This document shows, in pieces, positions 1 to 5,101 of a stretch of 5,102 nucleotides of DNA. Source of the stretch: Chloroflexia bacterium (GTDB lineage Bacteria; Chloroflexota; Chloroflexia; QHBQ01; JADMIH01). A program made the translations under genes and the position numbers. The first letter of the stretch is position 1. Each line of letters starts with the position of its first letter. Below the pieces are notes generated by a model. That model was given only the letters and a program-made list of their open reading frames with translations. It did not search any database and was not told where the DNA came from. The stretch lies in NCBI GenBank assembly GCA_025927935.1, contig JAICKM010000534.1, positions 1 to 5,102 of the forward strand. The letters are read 5' to 3'.

Positions 1-1141
1 CCTGGCCCTCGGCCCGTATCTCCAGTGGGACGCGGCCATCGACGTGAATCACACCACCGGCGTACCCTTGCCCTACCTGTTGCTGCGTAACCTGCCGTTC
101 CTGTCCATCGCCCGCGTGCCGCGCCGCTTCGTCGTGCTGGCCGACCTGGGGCTGGATGTGCTGGCGGGTGTAGGGGCGGCGTACCTGGTCGCCTGGGCGG
201 GCCAGGCCGCGGCCCGCCTGCGCCGGGCGTGGGCACCGCGTGCCGCTGCCGGGGCCGCGCTCAGCGTCCTCGCTCTGGTGCCGCTGCTGGAACTGGCCGT
301 GATCCCGCAGCCGATGCACCTGGTCTACTTTTCGCCGTTCTTCTCGCGCATCGCCGCCGAGCCGGGCGACTTCGCCATCCTGGAGTTGCCCGTGACCAGC
401 CACTATCTGCGCGACCACTCGCGCATGATCAATCAGACGGTTCACCATAAGCCGATCATTGGGGGATATGTTGCGCGACGCGTCCATGACTATTATCTAG
501 ATCCCGCTTCGCCCTTCTACCAGTTCATCGACCTGAACACGAAGCCGCAGCCGGACATCGTGCCGCCGCTCTCGCCCTTCGCCGTGCTCAACTACTACAA
601 CATGCCCTATGTGGTCGTCTATAAAGAGGATGAAGGCTACGAGCAGCCCGGCGACAAGGAGGCCGTGGATGCCTATGTCCGCTACCTCTTTCCCGACCAC
701 TCCGCGGTGGTGGCGGACGACCAGCAGCTTACCGCGTATCGTGTGCCCGCCACACCGGGCGACACCCCGCTGATCTGGGTGGGCGGCGGGTGGCAAGCGC
801 CGGAGAGCAACGCCACACGTACCTGGCGCTGGAGCAGCGGCCAGGACGCAAGCATCCACGTCATCACCAAGACGCCGCTGACCTGGCCTCTGCGCTTCAC
901 CGCGCAGACCTATCGTGGCGAGGCCACGCTGGATGTGGCGGTGAACGGCCAACCGGCGGGCAGCGCCGCCCTGCGCGCCAATCTCCAGGGCTATGACCTG
1001 GGCACGATTACCCTGCCGGCGGGCGAAAACGAGATCACCTTCCACAGCAGCGCCCCCGCCGTCGCGCCCAGCGAGATCGGCGCCGACCCCCACGATGCGC
1101 GCAAGCTAGGCTTCCTGCTGACCGATCTGCAATTCAAGTGA
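1..1141 (+). CDS. C-terminal part of a multi-pass membrane protein (GT-C/YfhO-like), 5' end outside window
   Basis: The reading frame is open from position 2 to the TGA at 1139-1141 and gives 379 visible residues. The first in-frame GTG (44) is not a credible start, because the preceding codons (LALGPYLQWD) continue the same conserved block. Visible residues 22-42 read PLPYLLL...RVPRRF, a juxtamembrane segment I recognise from large Chloroflexota-type membrane proteins annotated as GT-C/GT39-like glycosyltransferases or YfhO-like. Two hydrophobic segments (about 43-66 and 81-101) are separated by an Arg-rich loop. The rest (about 103-379) is soluble and probably extracytoplasmic. It contains ILELPVTSHYLRDHSRMINQ followed by a QTVHHKPIIGGY motif, and from about residue 257 a beta-rich, Trp/Gly-rich domain ending LGFLLTDLQFK, possibly a carbohydrate-binding-like sandwich. 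No catalytic motif is visible, since in such enzymes it would lie in the missing N-terminal part. A role in cell-surface polysaccharide or lipid-linked sugar transfer is inferred only. Confidence 0.7.
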   Translation, partial: LALGPYLQWDAAIDVNHTTGVPLPYLLLRNLPFLSIARVPRRFVVLADLGLDVLAGVGAAYLVAWAGQAAARLRRAWAPRAAAGAALSVLALVPLLELAVIPQPMHLVYFSPFFSRIAAEPGDFAILELPVTSHYLRDHSRMINQTVHHKPIIGGYVARRVHDYYLDPASPFYQFIDLNTKPQPDIVPPLSPFAVLNYYNMPYVVVYKEDEGYEQPGDKEAVDAYVRYLFPDHSAVVADDQQLTAYRVPATPGDTPLIWVGGGWQAPESNATRTWRWSSGQDASIHVITKTPLTWPLRFTAQTYRGEATLDVAVNGQPAGSAALRANLQGYDLGTITLPAGENEITFHSSAPAVAPSEIGADPHDARKLGFLLTDLQFK

Positions 1142-1150
1142 GCCGGCGCG

Positions 1151-1175
1151 GGCCGGTTTGAAACCGGCCTCTACA
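1151..1175. repeat. GC-rich inverted repeat, likely dispersed intergenic repeat unit
   Basis: Arms GGCCGGTTT (1151-1159) and AAACCGGCC (1161-1169) are perfect reverse complements around a single G, and are followed by TCTAC. It begins 10 bases after the stop of the membrane-protein gene. No T-run follows on the plus strand, so a classical intrinsic terminator is unlikely, although the RNA hairpin could still protect the 3' end of the mRNA. Read on the minus strand, the sequence encodes the spurious peptide EAGFKPARA. I associate AGFKPA-type phrases with mistranslated dispersed repeats in many genomes. Membership of such a family is inferred from memory. Confidence 0.55.
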
Positions 1176-1203
1176 CCGCAACGATTCTGAGAGGCGACGG
1201 GCG

Positions 1204-1219
1204 TCCGCCCCTTGGCGGA
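1204..1219. other. Small GC-rich hairpin
   Basis: TCCGCC (1204-1209) and GGCGGA (1214-1219) form a perfect 6-bp stem with a CCTT loop. No T-tract follows on either strand, so it is not called a terminator. It lies between the membrane-protein gene and the candidate gltX promoter. Confidence 0.4.
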
Positions 1220-1243
1220 GACCAGGTTCCCTCGCAAGCCGGA

Positions 1244-1273
1244 TTGCGGGACGGGGCACCTCTCCCGTATAAT
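1244..1273 (+). promoter_or_regulatory. Candidate sigma-70 promoter of gltX
   Basis: A consensus -10 box TATAAT (1268-1273) is preceded at 18 bases by TTGCGG (1244-1249), which matches the TTG of the -35 consensus. The -10 is flanked by CCCG and CGGG. Transcription would start near 1280 and give gltX a leader of about 170 bases. The perfect -10 in very GC-rich surroundings is the main evidence; the -35 is weak. Confidence 0.55.
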
Positions 1274-1326
1274 CGGGGTGTGAGCAGTTAGGCGTGCCGG
1301 CTCTATTACCGCGCGGGCCTGAACCT

Positions 1327-1354
1327 GACGGCTAATAGCTAACGGCTGACGGCT
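1327..1354. repeat. Four tandem degenerate heptamers (RAYRGCT)
   Basis: Four contiguous 7-base units read GACGGCT, AATAGCT, AACGGCT and GACGGCT. The first and last are identical and all fit RAYRGCT. Short heptanucleotide tandem repeats of this general kind are known between genes of cyanobacteria and other bacteria. Here they lie in the predicted gltX leader, outside any gene. No function can be assigned. Confidence 0.65.
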
Positions 1355-1440
1355 CATGTACACAAGACCCGCGCCGAGGGAATCGGTTACCCTCACCGGC
1401 GGCCACTCCAGCCGCACTGCGCCAAGGTGTTGTGTCATCC

Positions 1441-1446
1441 AGGAGG
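1441..1446 (+). promoter_or_regulatory. Strong Shine-Dalgarno deciding the gltX start
   Basis: AGGAGG lies 6 bases (TTTGTT) before the ATG at 1453. The frame also opens at a GTG at 1432, but that start would place this site inside the coding sequence and add seven residues (MSSRRFV) not expected in the family. The ATG at 1453 is therefore chosen. Confidence 0.9.
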
Positions 1447-1452
1447 TTTGTT

Positions 1453-2895
1453 ATGCTCCCCGCCCGCACCCGTATTGCCCCCTCGCCCACCGGCGACCCT
1501 CATGTCGGCACCGCGTATCAGTCGTTATTTGACTTTGCCCTGGCCCACCAGAGCGGCGGGCAGTTTATTCTGCGCCTGGAAGACACCGACCAGGTGCGCT
1601 ATATCGAGGACTCGGATCGCCGCATCTTCGAGGCGCTCCACTGGATCGGCCTGCCTTACGACGAGGGACCTGATATCGGCGGCCCGCACGCGCCCTACCG
1701 CCAGTCTGAGCGCCTGCCGATCTATGACAAGTATGCCCAGGAGCTGATCGCCAAGGGCCACGCCTACTACTGCTTCTGCACGCCGGAGCGGCTGGCCGCC
1801 ATGCGCAAAGCGCAGGAGGCGCGCAAAGAGCCGCCCCGCTACGACCGCACCTGCTTGCGGCTCTCGCCCGAAGAGGTGCAGGCCAAGCTCGCGGCGGGTG
1901 AGCGCCATGTAATCCGCATGAAGGTGCCCGACGAAGGCATCACCAGTTTCGTGGATCTGGTGCGCGGCGAAATCCAGTTCGAGAACCGGCTGATCGACGA
2001 TCAGGTGCTGATGAAGTCGGACGGCTTCCCGACCTACCATCTGGCCGTGGTGGTCGACGACCACCTGATGGAGATCACTCACGTCCTGCGTGGCGAGGAG
2101 TGGATCTCGTCCACGCCGAAGCACATCTTGCTGTACCAGTTCTTCGGCTGGGAGCCGCCGCTGCACGCGCACACGCCGCTCCTGCTCAACGACGACCGCA
2201 GCAAGATCTCGAAGCGCAAAAGTCCCGACAAAACCCGGCTGGAGGGCTTCCGTGACCGGGGTTTCCTGCCCGAGGCGCTGCTGAACTTCCTGGCGCTGCT
2301 GGGCTGGTCGCACCCGGAGGGCAAGGAGATCTTCAGCCTGGATGAGTTCATCGAGTTGTTCCATCCCGACCGCTTGCTCAAAGCGGGATCGGTGTTCGAC
2401 ATGAACAAGCTGATCTGGATGAACGGCGTCTACATCCGGGCGCTGTCGATTGACGAGCTGGCCGAGCGGCTGGCGCCGTACACCCAGCACCCGCCCGACA
2501 AGGTGCGCGAGGTGCTGCCCGTGTTGCAGGATCGGTTGAAACTGCTCAGCGAGTTCGACGACCTGGCGTCCTTTTTCTTCGCCGAGCTGGCCTACGACCT
2601 GGCGCTGTTCAACAGCAAGCAGTTCGACCGGGCGGCCCTGCGCGAGCGCCTGATCGCGGCCAGGGACTGGCACGCCGACCTGCCCTGGCCGTGGGACAAA
2701 GAGACCTGGGAGGCGGGCGTGCGCGCGCTGGCCGAGGAGTTGGGCTTCCGCAAGGCCGGCGACCTGTTCATGCTGCTGCGCGTGGCCGTCACCGGGCGCA
2801 AGGAAAGCCCGCCCCTCTACGACACGATGATGCTGCTGGGCCGGGATAAGACGCTGGACCGCTTCGACGCGGCCATCGCGGCGCTCGGCGAGTAG
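1453..2895 (+). CDS. gltX: Glutamyl-tRNA synthetase
   Basis: A class I aminoacyl-tRNA synthetase of the cytoplasm that charges tRNA-Glu with glutamate using ATP. It has 480 residues, normal for bacterial GluRS. The Rossmann catalytic domain opens with RIAPSPTGDPHVGT, in which HVGT (17-20) is the HIGH motif. LRLEDTD (40-46) follows, and the KMSKS-type loop is KISKR (251-255). A putative zinc site is C107-x-C109 ... Y130-x3-C134; the fourth ligand is unclear because R136 stands where E. coli has His. DDHLMEITHVLRGEEWISSTPKH (202-224) and VFDMNKLIWMNGVYIR (314-329) are typical of the family. The helical anticodon-binding half (about 330-480) ends with VAVTGRKESPPLYDTMMLLG. The DPHVGTAY opening resembles Thermus GluRS. 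It appears to have its own promoter and to be monocistronic, ending at a strong stem-loop. No truncation or frameshift is visible. Confidence 0.97.
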   Translation: MLPARTRIAPSPTGDPHVGTAYQSLFDFALAHQSGGQFILRLEDTDQVRYIEDSDRRIFEALHWIGLPYDEGPDIGGPHAPYRQSERLPIYDKYAQELIAKGHAYYCFCTPERLAAMRKAQEARKEPPRYDRTCLRLSPEEVQAKLAAGERHVIRMKVPDEGITSFVDLVRGEIQFENRLIDDQVLMKSDGFPTYHLAVVVDDHLMEITHVLRGEEWISSTPKHILLYQFFGWEPPLHAHTPLLLNDDRSKISKRKSPDKTRLEGFRDRGFLPEALLNFLALLGWSHPEGKEIFSLDEFIELFHPDRLLKAGSVFDMNKLIWMNGVYIRALSIDELAERLAPYTQHPPDKVREVLPVLQDRLKLLSEFDDLASFFFAELAYDLALFNSKQFDRAALRERLIAARDWHADLPWPWDKETWEAGVRALAEELGFRKAGDLFMLLRVAVTGRKESPPLYDTMMLLGRDKTLDRFDAAIAALGE

Positions 2896-2918
2896 CAAAC
2901 CAGCGCACAAGCGCAAAT

Positions 2919-2961
2919 AAAACGGCGACCGGCGTGAGCATTCACGCCGGTCGCGTCGTTT
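2919..2961. terminator. Bidirectional intrinsic terminator between gltX and the sigma factor gene
   Basis: A perfect 13-bp stem (2925-2937 with 2942-2954) has a GCAT loop. Outside it, AAACG (2920-2924) can pair with CGTTT (2957-2961) past a two-base GT bulge. On the minus strand the stem is followed by CGTTTTATTTG, a good T-rich tract. On the plus strand the tract is shorter (CGTTTGT). It lies 24 bases after the gltX stop and 22 bases beyond the minus-strand sigma factor stop, as expected for a shared terminator of convergent units. Confidence 0.85.
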
Positions 2962-2982
2962 GTATCAGGGATCCGAAGATCG

Positions 2983-3723
2983 TTAATTCATCGCCTCGAA
3001 GCTGAACAGGCCCTTCATCGGTAGGGTCGAGGTCCGCACGTCGGCGGCTTCCAGTTCGCCCATCACCCGGCGCAGGGCGGCGACCGCCCGGTGCAGCAGC
3101 AGCTTCACCGCGCCCTCGCTGCGGCCCATGTGCGTTGCCACTTCGGCCAGCGGCATCAGTTCGTGGCGGCTGTAGCGCAGTTCGATAGCCCGCCGCTGGT
3201 CGTCGGTCAGCCGCTTGAGCGCGATCTGCAGCAGGTGCCGCTCGATCTGCTGCTGCTCCTGGGCTTCGATGCAGGCATCGGGTCCCGGATCGTCGCACGC
3301 GATCTCCACGAGCGGGAAGCGCGGGTTCTCCAGCGGCACATGAGCGATGCCCCGGTTGCGCCGGTGCTGCCCGGCGATGACCGTCGAGGCGATGCGATAG
3401 AGCCAGGCGCTGAACGGAATGCCCCGCCACTCGTAGTGCGGCAGCGCCTTCAGCGCGGCGAGAAAGGTTTCCGCCGCCACGTCCTCGGCCTGGACGGGAT
3501 CGCCGGTATGGCGCTGGGCAAAGCGATAAATGGCCGGGTAATAAAGATTATACAGATCGGCGAAGGCGTCGGGATTCGACTGGGCCGCCGCAATCAGCGC
3601 GGCTTCCCGTGAAGGACCAGTGGGCATGGGCCGCGCAGCCGGAAGATAACCGGTGGTGGCGGGCAGAGCGCGCGCCGCGCCACTCGTAAAACTGACGGAA
3701 TCAAGCATCGGACTGGCGATCAT
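2983..3723 (-). CDS. ECF-type sigma-70 family RNA polymerase sigma factor
   Basis: A 246-residue alternative sigma factor predicted to direct RNA polymerase to a dedicated promoter set. Region 2 spans about residues 52-121: the core-binding part AFADLYNLYYPAIYRFA, then the acidic EDVAAETFLAALK segment (80-92), then FSAWLYRIASTVIAGQHRR (104-122) for -10 recognition. A 35-residue linker leads to region 4 (about 158-221), where LTDDQRRAIELRYSR and the helix-turn-helix LAEVATHMGRSEGAVKLLLHRAV should contact the -35. Regions 1 and 3 are absent, as is typical of ECF factors. An Ala/Pro-rich N-terminal extension of about 40 residues and a tail of about 25 residues are extra. The ATG at 3723 is supported by AAGGAG seven bases upstream (3731-3736) and by an ATGA overlap with the receiver gene. 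Later Met codons (M6, M33) lack that support. No anti-sigma gene follows; gltX converges instead. Its promoter targets and signal are unknown. Confidence 0.93.
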   Translation of the reverse strand: MIASPMLDSVSFTSGAARALPATTGYLPAARPMPTGPSREAALIAAAQSNPDAFADLYNLYYPAIYRFAQRHTGDPVQAEDVAAETFLAALKALPHYEWRGIPFSAWLYRIASTVIAGQHRRNRGIAHVPLENPRFPLVEIACDDPGPDACIEAQEQQQIERHLLQIALKRLTDDQRRAIELRYSRHELMPLAEVATHMGRSEGAVKLLLHRAVAALRRVMGELEAADVRTSTLPMKGLFSFEAMN

Positions 3724-3736
3724 GTGCGGTCTCCTT
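3720..3736 (-). promoter_or_regulatory. ATGA stop-start overlap with internal ribosome binding site
   Basis: On the minus strand the receiver gene's TGA (3722-3720) overlaps the sigma factor's ATG (3723-3721) in the tetranucleotide ATGA. The sigma factor's AAGGAG (3736-3731) lies within the last codons of the receiver gene. This arrangement is typical of translational coupling and of fixed stoichiometry between partner proteins. Confidence 0.85.
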
Positions 3737-4154
3737 CAAGCGCCGGCATTCCGGCGAGGGGCAGGGGCCGCAACGCGGCGGCCTCCCGTAATGCGTGCAA
3801 AAGAGTCTGAGGAGTAGCGCCCTTTTCGACAAAGCGAGCCGCCCCGGCGCGCATGGCCGCCTCCAGGGTGTCGTCGTGCGGATTAGCCGTGTAGACTACC
3901 AGCGCCAGCCAGGGGCAGGTGCGGCGTAGATGGGCGGCGAGACGCAGGCCGTCGCCGTCTTCCAGGCGCACATCCAGCAAAATCAGGTCGGGTCGCAATT
4001 GCTCGACCAGAACCAGGGTAGTCAACCCATCTGCGGCCTCACCCACGACGTGCATATCGCTCTGCAAATCGATGAGTTCACGCACCGCGTCACGCACCCG
4101 CTGCACACTGTCAGCCAACAGGATTCGTATGGGGGAGCGGTGTAGTGCGTCCAT
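3720..4154 (-). CDS. Stand-alone receiver-domain response regulator
   Basis: A 144-residue cytoplasmic protein consisting of one CheY-like receiver (about residues 8-127) and a short Pro-rich tail, with no DNA-binding or enzymatic output domain. Phosphoacceptor D61 lies in DLILLDVRLEDGDG; T89 and K111 are the conserved switch residues. Of the usual acidic pair only D15 is present, position 16 being Ser (LLADSV instead of LIADDH). The proline that usually follows the phosphorylation loop (MMP) is replaced by Glu. The ATG at 4154 has GGAGG three bases upstream (short spacing) and begins directly before the receiver fold. The frame stays open to an ATG at 4301, but that codon lies in a terminator stem and the extra 49 residues do not belong to the domain. 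The gene overlaps the sigma factor by four bases, so its output is probably by protein contact, possibly with that sigma factor. This last point is inferred. Confidence 0.88.
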   Translation of the reverse strand: MDALHRSPIRILLADSVQRVRDAVRELIDLQSDMHVVGEAADGLTTLVLVEQLRPDLILLDVRLEDGDGLRLAAHLRRTCPWLALVVYTANPHDDTLEAAMRAGAARFVEKGATPQTLLHALREAAALRPLPLAGMPALEGDRT

Positions 4155-4218
4155 GAGCCTCCAGGAACCTTTCTCCGACAAAAGTATGAGAACGATGCCG
4201 TTCATAAGTAGTGAGGCT

Positions 4219-4224
4219 ATTGTA
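4219..4224 (-). promoter_or_regulatory. Candidate -10 box for the receiver-sigma operon
   Basis: Minus-strand TACAAT matches 5 of 6 positions of the -10 consensus. It lies downstream of the terminator-like hairpin at 4278-4301 and about 65 bases before the chosen ATG at 4154. No convincing -35 is seen 16-19 bases upstream (about TCCCAG to TGATCC), so the promoter may depend on an activator or on another sigma factor. Confidence 0.4.
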
Positions 4225-4274
4225 CCTGCTCTAATCCGCCCTGGGATCAGCCCGAACGGGCATCCGACCATAAC

Positions 4275-4301
4275 AAAATGACCGACCTGGCGGTCGGTCA
4301 T
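4275..4301 (-). terminator. Intrinsic terminator after the NarL-type regulator gene
   Basis: A perfect 10-bp stem, ATGACCGACC (4278-4287) with GGTCGGTCAT (4292-4301), has a four-base loop. On the minus strand it runs into TTTTGTTATGG. It starts about 40 bases after the regulator's stop and separates that gene from the receiver-sigma operon. It also contains the distal in-frame ATG (4301) of the receiver frame, which argues against that start. Confidence 0.8.
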
Positions 4302-4317
4302 GTGCCTAGCGTGAGGG

Positions 4318-4331
4318 GGGACATTTGTCCC
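4318..4331. promoter_or_regulatory. 14-base near-perfect palindrome (GGGACA-TT-TGTCCC)
   Basis: GGGACA (4318-4323) and TGTCCC (4326-4331) are exact reverse complements around TT. The palindrome lies just after the stop of the NarL-type regulator and before its terminator stem. A spacer of two leaves too small a loop for a full RNA hairpin, so a binding site for a dimeric protein is possible. Function is unproven. Confidence 0.35.
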
Positions 4332-4342
4332 GCAGAGGACGC

Positions 4343-4990
4343 TTAAACGAGGCCCTTTTCGCGGGCATAGAGCGCAGCCTGGGTCCGCCCGGCAAAGCCC
4401 AGCTTCTGGAGAATGCTGCTGACGTGGGCGCGCGCCGTCTTTTCGGCCATGCCGAGCTGCGCGGCGATCTGTTTGTTGCTGAGGCCGTGGGCCAGGAGTT
4501 GCAGGACTTCGCGCTCACGGGGGCTGAGCGTATCCTCCGGGTGGCTGGCCGGCTGGGCCACCGCGTGCATGAGCAGGCGCGCCACACGGGGCGCCAGCGC
4601 CACTTCGCCGCGGTAGGCGGCGCGGATTGCGTCGAGCACTGCCGAGGCGCCCTCGGTCTTCAGCAGGTAGCCCTGCGCGCCCGCGCGCATCGCCTCGATC
4701 ATGCGATCCTCTTCTTCCGCGCTGGTCAGCACCACGACACGGGCCTGCGGGGCTATCCCCTTCATCTGCCCCAGCGCCGAAAGTCCATCCAGGTTGGGCA
4801 TCATCAAGTCCAGCAGCACCACATCCGGCTGCAATTGCTGAGCCAGCGCCAGAGCCTCCGCGCCATCCTTGGCCTCCCCGGCGACCTCCAGGTCGGGTTG
4901 TAGCTCGATCACCATGCGCAGGCCCTCGCGCAACACCGAATGATCGTCGGCAATCAATACCCGAATCGGCCCCGTTTCCGCTGTTGTCAT
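4343..4990 (-). CDS. NarL/FixJ (DevR-like) response regulator with LuxR-type HTH
   Basis: A 215-residue two-component transcription factor of standard length for the NarL family. The N-terminal receiver (about 8-125) has the full active site: acidic pair D15/D16 (LIADDH), phosphoacceptor D61 in VVLLDLMMPNLDG, T89 and K111. A linker leads to the LuxR-type DNA-binding domain (about 154-212) with LSPREREVLQLLAHGLSNKQIAAQLG, then the recognition helix region AEKTARAHVSSILQKLG. Phosphorylation of D61 by a cognate histidine kinase would be expected to favour DNA binding. No kinase gene is in the window, so the signal is unknown; it may be encoded beyond the right edge or elsewhere. The ATG at 4990 is preceded by GGAG at a five-base spacing (4996-4999). 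The gene has its own promoter and terminator, so it is probably monocistronic. It may regulate the downstream receiver-sigma operon, which is inferred from proximity only. Confidence 0.95.
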   Translation of the reverse strand: MTTAETGPIRVLIADDHSVLREGLRMVIELQPDLEVAGEAKDGAEALALAQQLQPDVVLLDLMMPNLDGLSALGQMKGIAPQARVVVLTSAEEEDRMIEAMRAGAQGYLLKTEGASAVLDAIRAAYRGEVALAPRVARLLMHAVAQPASHPEDTLSPREREVLQLLAHGLSNKQIAAQLGMAEKTARAHVSSILQKLGFAGRTQAALYAREKGLV

Positions 4991-5019
4991 GGGTGCTCCC
5001 GTCTGCGTTTCATCAGTTC

Positions 5020-5041
5020 TGCGGGCCGCCGTTGCGGGCCG
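5020..5041. repeat. 9-base direct repeat in the regulator's upstream region
   Basis: TGCGGGCCG occurs at 5020-5028 and again at 5033-5041, a period of 13 bases. It lies between the candidate NarL-type promoter and its start codon. It could be a regulator-binding site, or chance in GC-rich DNA. Confidence 0.3.
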
Positions 5042-5060
5042 GCCTCAGTATGGGTACAAT
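5032..5060 (+). promoter_or_regulatory. Possible divergent plus-strand promoter
   Basis: TTGCGG (5032-5037), a 17-base spacer and TACAAT (5055-5060) form a promoter-like pair pointing rightward out of the window. The same TTGCGGG start is seen at the candidate gltX promoter. It lies just inside the minus-strand promoter of the response regulator. Any gene it serves would lie beyond the right edge, so it cannot be confirmed here. Confidence 0.3.
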
Positions 5061-5072
5061 CAGGCTGGATAT

Positions 5073-5101
5073 ATTATACTCGATAGCGATCCCGATGGGA
5101 A
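5073..5101 (-). promoter_or_regulatory. Candidate sigma-70 promoter of the NarL-type regulator
   Basis: On the minus strand a consensus TATAAT (5078-5073) is preceded at exactly 17 bases by TTCCCA (5101-5096), which matches 4 of 6 positions of the -35 consensus. The transcript would begin near 5066 and leave a leader of about 75 bases before the ATG at 4990. Confidence 0.6.

Larger units (their letters stand above)
1142..1452. other. 311-base intergenic region without a gene
   Basis: No supportable coding region lies here. The minus-strand frame across 1106-1438 has no homology that I recognise, and part of it simply translates the inverted repeat. In order, the region holds a 9-bp perfect inverted repeat (1151-1169), a 6-bp GC hairpin (1204-1219), a candidate promoter (1244-1273), four tandem heptamers (1327-1354), several possible leader hairpins and the gltX ribosome binding site. 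I found no tRNA cloverleaf and no T-box or riboswitch consensus that I could recognise. Confidence 0.7.

Noticed and set aside
497..1093. 198-residue minus-strand frame across the membrane-protein gene
   Set aside because: Low-complexity Gly/Arg/Ala translation with no recognisable motif, fully overlapped by a conserved-looking gene.
1204..1219. GC hairpin considered as terminator of the membrane-protein gene
   Set aside because: No T-tract follows the 6-bp stem on either strand, so only a plain hairpin is reported.
1106..1438. 110-residue minus-strand frame in the gltX upstream region
   Set aside because: It crosses the inverted repeat and overlaps the end of the membrane-protein gene. The AGFKPA phrase marks repeat DNA rather than a real protein.
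1280..1440. T-box or tRNA-like element before gltX
   Set aside because: No T-box consensus, specifier loop or cloverleaf could be found; only generic stems are present.
1525..2916. 463-residue open frame on the minus strand across gltX
   Set aside because: It is the antisense shadow of a well-supported gltX. Its translation is rich in Gln, Val, Arg and Leu repeats without domain features, as expected from GC-rich codon bias.
3091..3612. 173-residue plus-strand frame opposite the sigma factor
   Set aside because: Antisense shadow of a sigma factor with clear regions 2 and 4; no ribosome binding site or domain supports it.
4325..4903. 192-residue plus-strand frame opposite the NarL-type regulator
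   Set aside because: Antisense shadow of a canonical two-domain regulator; the translation is His/Arg/Gln-rich with no motif.
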